From NCBI GenBank assembly GCA_964574335.1, contig CAZNNH010000171.1, positions 1-13,701 of the forward strand: 13,701 nucleotides of DNA, given 5' to 3'. Source of the stretch: CAZNNH01 sp964574335. GTDB lineage: Bacteria > Acidobacteriota > Vicinamibacteria > Fen-336. Below the pieces are notes generated by a model. That model had not been told where the DNA came from and did no database searches. It saw only the letters and a program-made list of their open reading frames with translations. The position numbers and the translations under genes were made by a program. This document shows positions 1 to 6,647 of this stretch, piece after piece. Within the stretch, counting starts at the first letter, position 1. Every line of letters starts with the position of its first letter.

Positions 1-53
1 TGACCGCCTGACCGGGGGTGGCTCGCACATATCCATGATCACGTCTCTCCCAC

Positions 54-86
54 GGGGCCGAGGGCGGGCGACCCGCCCTCGGCCCC
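54..86. terminator. Strong GC hairpin just upstream of the first gene
   Basis: Positions 54-68 and 72-86 are perfect reverse complements: a 15-bp stem with a 3-base loop (CGA). No T-run follows on either strand, so it is not a textbook intrinsic terminator. It may still end an upstream transcript (a TGA lies at 1-3), or it may sit in the 5' leader of the gene starting at 100, only 13 bases downstream, and mask its ribosome site. Nothing else was recognised in 1-99. Confidence 0.55.
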
Positions 87-99
87 AGCGGTAGGCGGC

Positions 100-903
100 A
101 TGCACCTGAACGAGGACCGGCCCATCACCGACGCCGCCGAGGTGGCAGCGTTCCTCGCCCGGCTGCCGCTGGCGATCGACCGGGAGCGCTTCACCCGGTT
201 CGTGCTGGGGTTTCCGCACGGGTACCTGGAGGCCACGTCGCCCGCCGAGGTACTGAAGCACTTCGCCCTGGTGGAGAGCCTGGGCGAGCGCGACTCGGTC
301 TCGACGCTGACTCCGCAACCGAGCGGCTACAAGCTGGTGGTGGTAGCCCGGGACCGGCATGCGCTCTTTTCCCACATCGCCCAGAGCGTCGCCGCCCGAG
401 GAGCGAACATCGTGCGGGCCGAGGCGATCGGGAACTCCGAGGGGCTGGTGCTCGACACCTTCCATCTCTCCGATCCGGATCGCCGCCTCGGCCAGCCCGA
501 GGAACGGCGGCGACTCCAGCGGCTGATCGAGGAATCGGTTGGAGCTCGGCCCGGCGCCGCGGCCCGCCTGCCCGCGGTCCCTGAAGCCGACCAAACCCGG
601 GGCCCGCTGGCGGTCCGCTGGGGCGAAGGTGGGAGCCCTGCCACGACGCTGCTGAGCCTGCGAGGCCCGGATTCGGTCGGGTTGCTGGGTCGCATCGCCC
701 GAGCCATTGCCGACTGCGATTGCGACATCTCCCTCGCCCACATCGACACCCCCGGGGGGTGGGTCGAGGACGAGCTCCATCTCACGTTCCAGGGCTCTCC
801 GCTGACGGCGGAGATGAGGGAGAGGGTGGAGGCCGCGATCGCCGAGCTGGCCCTGCCCCCACCGCCTTCGGCGCGACGACCCCAAGCGCCGGCCCAGCGC
901 TGA
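100..903 (+). CDS. Stand-alone GlnD-type double ACT domain protein
   Basis: A 267-aa protein resembling the regulatory C-terminal end of PII uridylyltransferase GlnD without its nucleotidyltransferase and HD domains. Residues about 38-60 (FPHGYLEATSPAEVLKHF) match the linker that precedes the ACT pair in GlnD. ACT domain 1 spans roughly 77-148 (YKLVVVARDRHALFSHIAQS) and ACT domain 2 roughly 183-253, with a variable Ala/Pro linker between them and a Pro/Ala-rich tail. ACT pairs in GlnD sense glutamine, so an amino-acid sensing role is plausible but not shown by the sequence. ATG100 is the first in-frame ATG after the stop at 1-3; there is no clear Shine-Dalgarno site and a hairpin lies just upstream. 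It is co-directional with the thioredoxin gene 38 bp downstream. The domain call is firm; the function is open. Confidence 0.8.
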   Translation: MHLNEDRPITDAAEVAAFLARLPLAIDRERFTRFVLGFPHGYLEATSPAEVLKHFALVESLGERDSVSTLTPQPSGYKLVVVARDRHALFSHIAQSVAARGANIVRAEAIGNSEGLVLDTFHLSDPDRRLGQPEERRRLQRLIEESVGARPGAAARLPAVPEADQTRGPLAVRWGEGGSPATTLLSLRGPDSVGLLGRIARAIADCDCDISLAHIDTPGGWVEDELHLTFQGSPLTAEMRERVEAAIAELALPPPPSARRPQAPAQR

Positions 904-935
904 GCGCCGGCTTGCCAGGCGCGAGGCAAATCGGG

Positions 936-941
936 TAGACA
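936..941 (+). promoter_or_regulatory. Putative -10 box (TAGACA) for a leaderless thioredoxin transcript
   Basis: TAGACA begins exactly 12 bases before the second in-frame ATG at 948, so the expected transcription start would fall on that A. There is no Shine-Dalgarno sequence near either ATG. This fits a leaderless mRNA that starts at 948 rather than 942. No convincing -35 box was seen. Confidence 0.35.
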
Positions 942-1400
942 ATGCGCATGCGCCTCGCCGGACGTCGCCGGGGGTTGCCCTCCACCCTGCTGGCCCTCGC
1001 CTGCTCGGCCACCGCCGGGTGTGGCGGCGGCAGCGGCCCGACAGCCCCCACCACCACCACGCCACAAGCGCAGACCACGGTGTTGCTGACCTCGGCGACC
1101 TTCGACGCCCAGGTGATCCGGCCGGGGGTCGTGGCGATGGTGGAGTTCTACTCGCCGCGCTGCTCCCACTGCCGGGCGATGGAGCCGATCGTGGAGGCGG
1201 CGGCGCGGGAGTTCGAAGGGCGGGCACTGGTGGCCCAGGTGAACGTGGACGCCGAACCGGCCCTCGCCGCCCGCTTCCAGATCGTCGGCTACCCGACGTT
1301 CTTGTTCTTCGAGGACGGCGCCGAGACCCAGCGACTCCTCGGCACCCAGACCTACGGCACCCTGGTCACCCTGCTCGCCTCGGCGCTCGGCGGCTCCTGA
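942..1400 (+). CDS. Thioredoxin-fold lipoprotein
   Basis: A 152-aa exported thioredoxin-like protein. The N-terminus is a short Arg-rich stretch and a hydrophobic segment ending in a lipobox-like TAGC (Cys27; Cys21 is an alternative). A Gly/Ser/Pro/Thr linker to about residue 44 follows, as in lipoproteins tethered outside the membrane. The thioredoxin domain (about 47-150) has VEFYSPRCSHCRAM with redox cysteines 74 and 77 and the cis-proline at YPT (Pro118). The usual WCGPC is replaced by RCSHC, so the redox potential probably differs from cytoplasmic thioredoxin. A role in extracytoplasmic disulfide reduction is inferred. The start may be the second ATG (948), which is ideally placed for a leaderless mRNA. 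The last 35 bp overlap the 3' end of the convergent glnE-like gene. Confidence 0.85.
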   Translation: MRMRLAGRRRGLPSTLLALACSATAGCGGGSGPTAPTTTTPQAQTTVLLTSATFDAQVIRPGVVAMVEFYSPRCSHCRAMEPIVEAAAREFEGRALVAQVNVDAEPALAARFQIVGYPTFLFFEDGAETQRLLGTQTYGTLVTLLASALGGS

Positions 1401-2973
1401 GCCGCCCCTCGGAGTGCAGCACCTCTCGCAGGATGCGGTGCACGCCGCCGGTGTGCCGCTCGTAGTCTCCGCGGAACTGATCGGTGGCCGACGCCGCCCC
1501 GTCCCGGTACCCCAGCCGCAAGGCCAGCCGTCGCTGCTCCACCCCGTCCGTGGGCAAGGTGTGGGTCTGGGCGTCCGAGACCATCTGGAGCTTGTTCTCG
1601 ACGTCGCGCAGGAACAGGTAGGCGTCGGTCAGCAGCTCGACGTCGCGGGGGGAGAGCAGCCCGGCTGACGCCGCGGCCCGGAGCGCCTCCAGGGTCTGTC
1701 GCTTCCGCAGCGCCTCGCGGCGCCTCCCGAAGGCGACCTGTAGGCACTGCACGCAGAGCTCGATCTCCCGGATCCCCCCGAAGCCCAGCTTGACGTCCTC
1801 GTGCCGCTGGCCGCGGGCCTCGACCTTGCGGTCGATCTGCTCCTTCATCCGCTGGACGTCCGAAAGCTCGGCGGCATCGAAGGGACGCCCGAAGACGAAA
1901 GGTCGGAGCTGCTCCCGCACCCGGTCGCCCAGCTCTCGGCTGCCGGCCACCGGCCAGGCCTTCAGGTAGGCGAGCCGCTCCCAGGTCTGGCCACGGGAGC
2001 GCGCGTAGAGCCGTAGCGTCCGCACCGATTGGGAGATCGCGCCCATCCGGCCCTCCGGCCGGAGCCTCAGATCGACCCGGTAGACCTGGCCCTCTTGAGT
2101 GACCTCGCTGAGCGCGGCGGTCAGCCGCCGCGCCAGCCGGGCGAAATATTCGCCCTTGCCGATGGGCGGGCGGCCGGCTGCGGGCCGGGGCACGCGGCCA
2201 CGGTCGCTCCTGTGCACGTAGACGAGATCGACGTCGGAGCTGAAGTTGAGCTCGCCGCCCCCGAGCTTGCCCAGCCCCAGCACCACGAAGTCCCGGTTGA
2301 GCTTCGCCGCCGTCCCGCTCTCGAGCCCCAGCTCCGCCGCCAGGGCCGAGGAGCTCGTCTGAAGCGCCGCCTCGATCAGCACTTCGGCCAACAGCGACAG
2401 CCCGGCCAGGGTCTCGGGGACGCTGGACAGCCGCAGCAGATCGCGGACCCCGATGTGCAGCAGCTCCTTACGCTTGAAGGCGCGCAGCGCGTCGAGCCTT
2501 CGTTGCTCGGTGCGGAGAGGCAAGAGGGTCCGGCCCAGCTCGTCCTGGAGCTCGCCGCGCGTTCGTGGTGCGGCGAGCACCTCGGGGTCCGAGATCCAGT
2601 AGAGATAGCCGGGGTGGCGAACCAGGATGTCGCCCATGAACGGGCTGGCGCCGAAGGTGCGGGCCAGCACCTCCAGCGTCTGCGGGGCGTCGGCCAGATA
2701 GGAGAGGAGCTGCACCCTGTGAACGGCGGCGGCGCAGAAGCGCTCGAACGTGGTGAGGGCCAGGTCTGGGTCGGCCGAGCCGGCCACGCAGTCGAGCAGC
2801 TCCTCGACGATCGAGGCCAGGACCTCGCGAGCCCGCGGGTCGTCGGCGATCGCCTGGAGGTTCGAGTCCGCCTTACTGGGGTCTCGAAAGCCGAGGCCGG
2901 TGAAGACGGCCAGGATCTGCCCTTCGTCGAGGTCCGGGGCGAGCAGCAGATCGCGGGGGCTGGGCAGGGCCAT
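1366..2973 (-). CDS. glnE: Half-length GlnE (adenylyl-removase-type half only)
   Basis: A 535-aa member of the glutamine-synthetase adenylyltransferase/adenylyl-removase family. It has an N-terminal helical part (about 75-225), then the nucleotidyltransferase core with GKLGGGELNFSSDVDL at 235-250 (metal-binding Asp pair in SDVDL) and DLRLRPEGR at 301-309. The GlnE-specific helical region follows with KLGFGGIREIELCVQ at 395-409, and the C-terminus aligns with the end of the first (deadenylating) half of E. coli GlnE (AYLFLRDVENKLQ...QTHTLP). Full GlnE is about 950 aa with a second nucleotidyltransferase half; here a TGA ends the protein and the convergent thioredoxin gene follows at once, so the second half is absent. 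ATG2973 gives a normal N-terminus. It lies 78 bp downstream of the polyprenyl synthase gene on the same strand. Whether it acts on glutamine synthetase alone or with a separately encoded half cannot be told here. Confidence 0.85.
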   Translation of the reverse strand: MALPSPRDLLLAPDLDEGQILAVFTGLGFRDPSKADSNLQAIADDPRAREVLASIVEELLDCVAGSADPDLALTTFERFCAAAVHRVQLLSYLADAPQTLEVLARTFGASPFMGDILVRHPGYLYWISDPEVLAAPRTRGELQDELGRTLLPLRTEQRRLDALRAFKRKELLHIGVRDLLRLSSVPETLAGLSLLAEVLIEAALQTSSSALAAELGLESGTAAKLNRDFVVLGLGKLGGGELNFSSDVDLVYVHRSDRGRVPRPAAGRPPIGKGEYFARLARRLTAALSEVTQEGQVYRVDLRLRPEGRMGAISQSVRTLRLYARSRGQTWERLAYLKAWPVAGSRELGDRVREQLRPFVFGRPFDAAELSDVQRMKEQIDRKVEARGQRHEDVKLGFGGIREIELCVQCLQVAFGRRREALRKRQTLEALRAAASAGLLSPRDVELLTDAYLFLRDVENKLQMVSDAQTHTLPTDGVEQRRLALRLGYRDGAASATDQFRGDYERHTGGVHRILREVLHSEGRLRSRRAPRRAG

Positions 2974-3027
2974 GGCGTCGGGAACGGGCGCGGCCGGGGC
3001 GCTCCCGGTCCGCGGGCGGCGATCCCG

Positions 3028-3033
3028 ATTATG
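3028..3033 (-). promoter_or_regulatory. Possible -10 box (CATAAT) upstream of the glnE-like gene
   Basis: CATAAT on the minus strand lies about 55 bases before the ATG at 2973, in the gap after the polyprenyl synthase stop. It is AT-rich against a very GC-rich background. No recognisable -35 box is spaced correctly, so the gene may instead be read through from the upstream gene. Confidence 0.25.
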
Positions 3034-3051
3034 GACCGGTTCGGGTCTTCC

Positions 3052-4188
3052 TCACTTCAGCCGCTGGGCCAGTTGGCCAGCCAACAGAAACAGGGCGTCT
3101 CGGGCCGGGCTTTGGGGAAGGGCGCGCAGCGCCTCGCGGGCCAGCTCGGTGCGCCGCGAGACCTCGCGACGCCCGGCGTCGATCCCGCCCGCCTGCTCGA
3201 TCGCCTCCCCGAGCCGTGACGCCTCGGACACCCGCTCGCCGACGGCCAGCGAGCGCAGCAGGCCGCGAAGATCCTTGCGGTTGCGCAGCGCCCGGATCAC
3301 CGGGAAGGTGAGGGTTCCGGACCCCAGATCCTGCAGCACCGACTTGCCGACGTCGTCGGCGCCCCGCACCAGGTCCAGGACGTCGTCCACGAGCTGGAAG
3401 GCCACGCCCACCTCGGCTCCGTAGCTCGCCAGGGCGTGAACCTGGGAAGGGCTGGCCCCGGCCGACCGCGCCCCGGCCTCGGCGGACCACTCGAACAGGG
3501 CGGCGGTCTTGCCAGCCACCACCTCGAAGTAGTCGTTCTCGCTGACGTCGAGGCGGCCGCGGCGCTCGAGCTGCAACGACTCGGCCTCAACCATCCTGCC
3601 GAGGGTCTCGAGCAGCCGGGACAGCACGCCGGGGACGCCGGCCGCCTCGGCCAGCTCCAGCGCCTGGACCAGCAGCAGATCGCCTCCCAAGACGGAGGCC
3701 GCGTTGCCGAAGACGAGCCGTGCCGCCGGCCGACCCCTGCGGGTCTCGCCCAGGTCGATGACGTCGTCGTGCAGCAACGACGCACAGTGCACGAGCTCGC
3801 CAGCCTGGGCGAGCCGCTCGGCAGAGCCGACCGCCCTCGCCTCCGGCACCACCCGGCTCGAGAGCAGGCACAGCAACGGCCTGACCCGCTTCCCCCCGGC
3901 GGCGACGAGGTGCTGGACGGCATCGCGCGCCGGTCCCTCCCCCGCACCCGCCAGGTCCGACAGTCGGCCCTCGAGGGCCGCGATGTACTCCACGGCCGCC
4001 TCGGGGCGCGTCTCGAGCCTCGAGACCACCCCGTCCAGCGACTGGCGCTCGGCCAGCCGCAGCAGTGCCCGCCGGGCGATCGAGGAGACGCCGCGCCGCG
4101 CCCTCTCATTCCGGTCGGCCCACTCCCGTCCTCCGGCGTCGCCGACGCGGGCGAAGGTGGCGCTCATCTCCGACCCGCCTGCCGCCAT
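3052..4188 (-). CDS. Long-chain polyprenyl diphosphate synthase
   Basis: A 378-aa trans-prenyltransferase that condenses isopentenyl diphosphate onto allylic diphosphates, probably to make the octaprenyl to decaprenyl chain of quinones. It shows GGKRVRP (98-104), the first Asp-rich motif LLHDDVIDLGETRRG (DD at 141-142) and the second, FQLVDDVLD (268-272). The residues four and five positions before the first motif are Ser and Ala; small residues there leave the chain pocket open, as in octaprenyl synthase IspB, so a long product is inferred. About 50 poorly conserved N-terminal residues exceed the usual length of about 320. The ATG at 4165-4167 (MSATFARV) is a possible shorter start. A strong promoter with a palindrome over its -10 lies upstream, and the half-length glnE follows downstream. 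Confidence 0.9.
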   Translation of the reverse strand: MAAGGSEMSATFARVGDAGGREWADRNERARRGVSSIARRALLRLAERQSLDGVVSRLETRPEAAVEYIAALEGRLSDLAGAGEGPARDAVQHLVAAGGKRVRPLLCLLSSRVVPEARAVGSAERLAQAGELVHCASLLHDDVIDLGETRRGRPAARLVFGNAASVLGGDLLLVQALELAEAAGVPGVLSRLLETLGRMVEAESLQLERRGRLDVSENDYFEVVAGKTAALFEWSAEAGARSAGASPSQVHALASYGAEVGVAFQLVDDVLDLVRGADDVGKSVLQDLGSGTLTFPVIRALRNRKDLRGLLRSLAVGERVSEASRLGEAIEQAGGIDAGRREVSRRTELAREALRALPQSPARDALFLLAGQLAQRLK

Positions 4189-4221
4189 CGTGTCGTCGTC
4201 ACTCGGCTGCCTTTCTCTTTG

Positions 4222-4255
4222 TACAGAAATTACTGTAACTCAGCGGACCTGTCAA
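4222..4255 (-). promoter_or_regulatory. Promoter with palindromic operator for the polyprenyl synthase gene
   Basis: Reading the minus strand, a perfect -35 TTGACA (4255-4250), a 17-bp spacer and TAATTT (4232-4227) are followed about 35 bases later by the ATG at 4188. The -10 hexamer is exactly the centre of an inverted repeat, TACAG-TAATTT-CTGTA (4237-4222). A dimeric regulator bound there would block RNA polymerase. It is the most AT-rich spot in this part of the window. Confidence 0.6.
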
Positions 4256-4265
4256 GCCCCAACTC

Positions 4266-4659
4266 GTCCCGGCCCGGCTCGGGCCCCTCTCCCGTCCTGG
4301 CTTGCGCGCGATCGTGCCCCCACCGGGAGACCTTCACCACACAGGGGGTGGCGACGGCGGCGCGGTGCTGCCGGCCTCCTGTCGGCTGGACCTCGGCAAG
4401 CTGTCACGGGCGTCCGGCCAGGGCGACCTCACGCTCTTGCCGGAGGCGGAGCTGAAGCGGTTGTTCCCCGATTGCGAGGCCGGTGCGATGCCGCCCTTCG
4501 GAGCGCCCTACGGGGTTCCGGTCGTCGTTCGACACCTGCCTGGCCAAGGCCGATGACGTGGTGTTCCAGGCCGGCAACCACCACGAGGTGGTTCGGATGA
4601 GGTACCCCGACTACGAGCGGGTGTCCTCGACTCGGGTGGTCGACATCTGTACCGGCTGA
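4266..4659 (+). pseudogene. Decayed YbaK/ProX-type aminoacyl-tRNA deacylase gene
   Basis: Pieces of a YbaK-family editing enzyme (hydrolyses misacylated tRNA) are spread over two frames. Frame 3 from about 4266 reads VPARLGPL...LRAIVP. After the C-run at 4317-4321 the match continues in frame 1 as HRETFTTQGVATAA. The block that normally carries the VPG and conserved Lys region is missing. Frame 3 resumes at 4362 with AVLPASCRLDLGKL and LKRLFPDCEAGAMPPFGAPYG. At about 4524-4528 the frame changes again to frame 1: FDTCLAKADDVVFQAGNHHE, ending at TGA 4657. Family members are about 150-160 aa in one frame. At least three lesions, including an internal deletion, point to true decay rather than one sequencing error. 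The family match is strong; the exact limits are approximate. Confidence 0.8.
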
Positions 4660-4670
4660 ACCCGGGGGGA

Positions 4671-4714
4671 GAGCCCCTGGTGAGAGGCGTCCCAGGGGCT
4701 CCAGGAGACTGGAG
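4671..4714. terminator. Tandem hairpins between the ybaK remnant and the pfk stop
   Basis: Arms 4671-4680 and 4692-4701 are a perfect 10-bp inverted repeat (GAGCCCCTGG / CCAGGGGCTC) with an 11-base loop. A second hairpin, CTCCAG-GAGA-CTGGAG, occupies 4699-4714, directly after the phosphofructokinase stop on the minus strand, and shares three bases with the first. No T-run is present, as is common in GC-rich genomes. They probably end the pfk transcript and could serve both strands. Confidence 0.55.
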
Positions 4715-6157
4715 TCAGCTCCCCTTCTTCCTGTTGCCCTTGCCGTCCTTCGCCTCGGCCTCGGGCACGCCGACCGCCGGCTTGTGCCCCTCCGGCTCGA
4801 CGGCGTCGCCCAGGCTCGGCTCGGCCCCCCCGAGCGGCTCCGGCCCGGCCTCCCAGACCCCCGCCGTGAACCCGGCGGTGCGCAGGTCGACCGCCAGCGG
4901 GGCCGGCTCGTGCTCGACCAGGTACTCGAACTCCTTGCGGAAGGCCTGCAGCGACAGGCCGCAGGTGGCCGCGAACTTGGCCAGCTCGTGCGGGTCCTCG
5001 AAGTCGTCGCGTCGGAGCCGAATCATGTAGCGCCGGGCGATGCTGTAGCGGGTGGAGTTGATGTCGACCACCCGGATCTTGGCCCGGCCGGTCTGCGGGT
5101 CGAGCAGCTTGGCAAACGGCACCGCCACGAAGTTGCCCCCCTGCATCGAGACCATGGCGGCGTTGCCGCCCGACAGCAGGAACTTGGCGGCGCAGTAGCC
5201 GAGGTCGCGCGTGTACTCCATGTCGTAGGGGATCGGGTCAGCGCAGCGCAGCTCGTAGCCGATGTTCTTGGCCACCACGGTCGCCTTGACGCCGAGCTCC
5301 TTGAGCCGGCCCTGGACCTTGGACTTCAGGATCTCGCCGATGCTCACCTCGGCGATGCGCAGGTTACCGTGGGCGTCACGCTCGGCGTGCTCGGCGTCCA
5401 CCAGGTCCTTGGGGTCCATGTCGAGGACCAGGCCCTCGGCCACGATGGCGACGCCGTCCAGCCGCTCGTAGCTGCGCCGCTTGATGATGGCGCCGACCAG
5501 GGTGTCGACCACCTCCTTCATGCGGATCTTGGGTCCGGCGAACTCCTCGGGGATCAGGGTCAGGGTGGCACCCGCCGCCTTGCCCATGCCGAGGGCCAGG
5601 TGGCCGGCCTTGCGGCCCATCGCGATCACGAAGTACCAGCGCGAGGTGGTGCGGGCGTCGACCATCAGGTTCTTGACGATGTCGACGCCGATGTGGCGGG
5701 CGGTCTGGAAGCCGAAGGTGTCGACGTAGCCGGGGAGGTCCAGGTCGTTGTCGATGGTCTTGGGCACGTGGACCACGTGGATCCTGCCGCCGGCCTTCTC
5801 CTCGAGCTTCATCGCCGAGAAGGCGGTATCGTCACCGCCGATGGTGATCAGCTTGTCGACGTTGAGGCGCAGCAGCGAGATCACGGTGTTCTCGAGGTGC
5901 TCGGCCTTCTTGGTGGGGTTGGCCCGCGAGATGCCGATGTGGGAGCCGCCCCTGAAGTGGATCCGGCTCACCTCGGGGATGGTGAGGGTCTGGATGTGCT
6001 CCACGTTGGCGTTCATGATCCACTCGAACCCGTCGCGGATACCGACCACGTCGACCCCTTCGAGGGCAGCACGGATGGTGGCGGCGCTGATCACGCTGTT
6101 GATGCCCGGGGCGGGCCCGCCGCCCACCAGGATTGCCAGCTTCTTGTGTTGACTCAC
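4715..6157 (-). CDS. pfp: PPi-dependent 6-phosphofructokinase
   Basis: A 480-aa group-II-like phosphofructokinase acting on fructose 6-phosphate in glycolysis and gluconeogenesis. Motifs in order: GGGPAPGIN (12-20, phosphoryl-donor loop), GGDDTA (107-112), PKTIDND (132-138, catalytic Asp) and MGRKAGH (180-186, substrate binding). The second Asp in GGDD (Gly in ATP enzymes) and the Lys in PKTIDND (Gly in ATP enzymes) are the residues that favour pyrophosphate, so a reversible PPi enzyme (EC 2.7.1.90) is inferred. The last 50 or so residues form a low-complexity Pro/Gly/Ala/Glu tail ending in basic residues, outside the conserved fold. The start is GTG6157 with AGGAG 8 bases upstream, and it overlaps the stop of the upstream Cys-rich gene (GTGA). 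Two hairpins follow the stop. Confidence 0.9.
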   Translation of the reverse strand: MSQHKKLAILVGGGPAPGINSVISAATIRAALEGVDVVGIRDGFEWIMNANVEHIQTLTIPEVSRIHFRGGSHIGISRANPTKKAEHLENTVISLLRLNVDKLITIGGDDTAFSAMKLEEKAGGRIHVVHVPKTIDNDLDLPGYVDTFGFQTARHIGVDIVKNLMVDARTTSRWYFVIAMGRKAGHLALGMGKAAGATLTLIPEEFAGPKIRMKEVVDTLVGAIIKRRSYERLDGVAIVAEGLVLDMDPKDLVDAEHAERDAHGNLRIAEVSIGEILKSKVQGRLKELGVKATVVAKNIGYELRCADPIPYDMEYTRDLGYCAAKFLLSGGNAAMVSMQGGNFVAVPFAKLLDPQTGRAKIRVVDINSTRYSIARRYMIRLRRDDFEDPHELAKFAATCGLSLQAFRKEFEYLVEHEPAPLAVDLRTAGFTAGVWEAGPEPLGGAEPSLGDAVEPEGHKPAVGVPEAEAKDGKGNRKKGS

Positions 6158-6573
6158 TGCGGTTTCTCCTCAATCTCCTCGATCGAATGTCTGACCTCTG
6201 CCTCAGGCGGGGCTCCCGGGTCGGGAGGCCCGAGCTCGGCGTCGTCGACGACGCGAGCGATGATCGGCAGGTAGGCGCGCACCGCGCACTCGCCGCGCTC
6301 CCCCAGCCGACAGGATCCGCCGTGGTCCGGTCCAAGGCAATGGCAACAAACCTGCTCCTCGACGGCCCGAGCCCGCTCCTCCAGGGTCTGGCCCCGGCTG
6401 GCCGAGAGGGCCGAGACCACGCGCTCGAGCTGCTCCTCGAGGGCGCAGCCAGACTCGCCGCCCCGCCCGCAGCTCCCGTCGTCCCGGCGGTCCAGGCAGA
6501 CCGAGCAGACTCGACGCCGCAGCGCCTCCCAGAGCGCTTCACGGCTGAGGTTGTCCTTGTTGCCGGTTACCAC
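6154..6573 (-). CDS. Small protein with two four-cysteine modules, coupled to PPi-PFK
   Basis: About 139 aa from the GTG at 6573; not assigned to a named family. It contains two modules with identical spacing, C-x2-C-x8-C-x7-C: Cys23/26/35/43 (VCSVCLDRRDDGSC) and Cys76/79/88/96 (VCCHCLGPDHGGSC), separated by about 32 mostly helical, charged residues. Each is preceded by a short helix and followed by one beginning CALE or CAVR. Four cysteines per module could bind Zn2+ or an Fe-S cluster; there is no transmembrane segment or signal peptide, so it is likely cytoplasmic. The Glu/Pro-rich C-terminus ends at a TGA overlapping the GTG of the phosphofructokinase gene, so the two are probably translationally coupled. 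The in-frame TTG at 6663 would add 30 atypical residues and is not preferred. Confidence 0.7.
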   Translation of the reverse strand: MVTGNKDNLSREALWEALRRRVCSVCLDRRDDGSCGRGGESGCALEEQLERVVSALSASRGQTLEERARAVEEQVCCHCLGPDHGGSCRLGERGECAVRAYLPIIARVVDDAELGPPDPGAPPEAEVRHSIEEIEEKPQ

Positions 6574-6614
6574 GCACCCGACCCTGGTCCCGGAAGCAGC
6601 CCCCGGGAGCGAGG

Positions 6615-6620
6615 ATACTA
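6615..6620 (-). promoter_or_regulatory. Possible -10 box (TAGTAT) for the Cys-rich/pfk operon
   Basis: TAGTAT on the minus strand lies about 40 bases upstream of the GTG at 6573, in the divergent gap to rpmE. No good -35 element was found, so this is a weak call based on base composition and position. Confidence 0.3.
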
Positions 6621-6647
6621 TCAGATCGTCCGCTCGGGGGAGGGGGC

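Noticed and set aside
1..1400. The missing adenylating half of GlnE encoded downstream in another frame
   Set aside because: The region after the stop holds the thioredoxin and ACT genes on the other strand; no second nucleotidyltransferase motif was found on the minus strand.
4222..4237. LexA/SOS box reading of the TACAG...CTGTA palindrome
   Set aside because: The proteobacterial SOS box is CTGT-N8-ACAG; here the half-sites are in the opposite order, and the target is not a repair gene.
4302..4556. An intact 84-aa protein starting at TTG4302
   Set aside because: Its middle is YbaK-like, but the start and end fall outside the homologous frame; the missing parts lie in frame 1, so it is a fragment of a pseudogene.
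4784..6274. Plus-strand ORF of 496 codons opposite the phosphofructokinase gene
   Set aside because: A shadow of the pfk codons (rich in V, D, H, G, L), with no domain recognised and no promoter or ribosome site.
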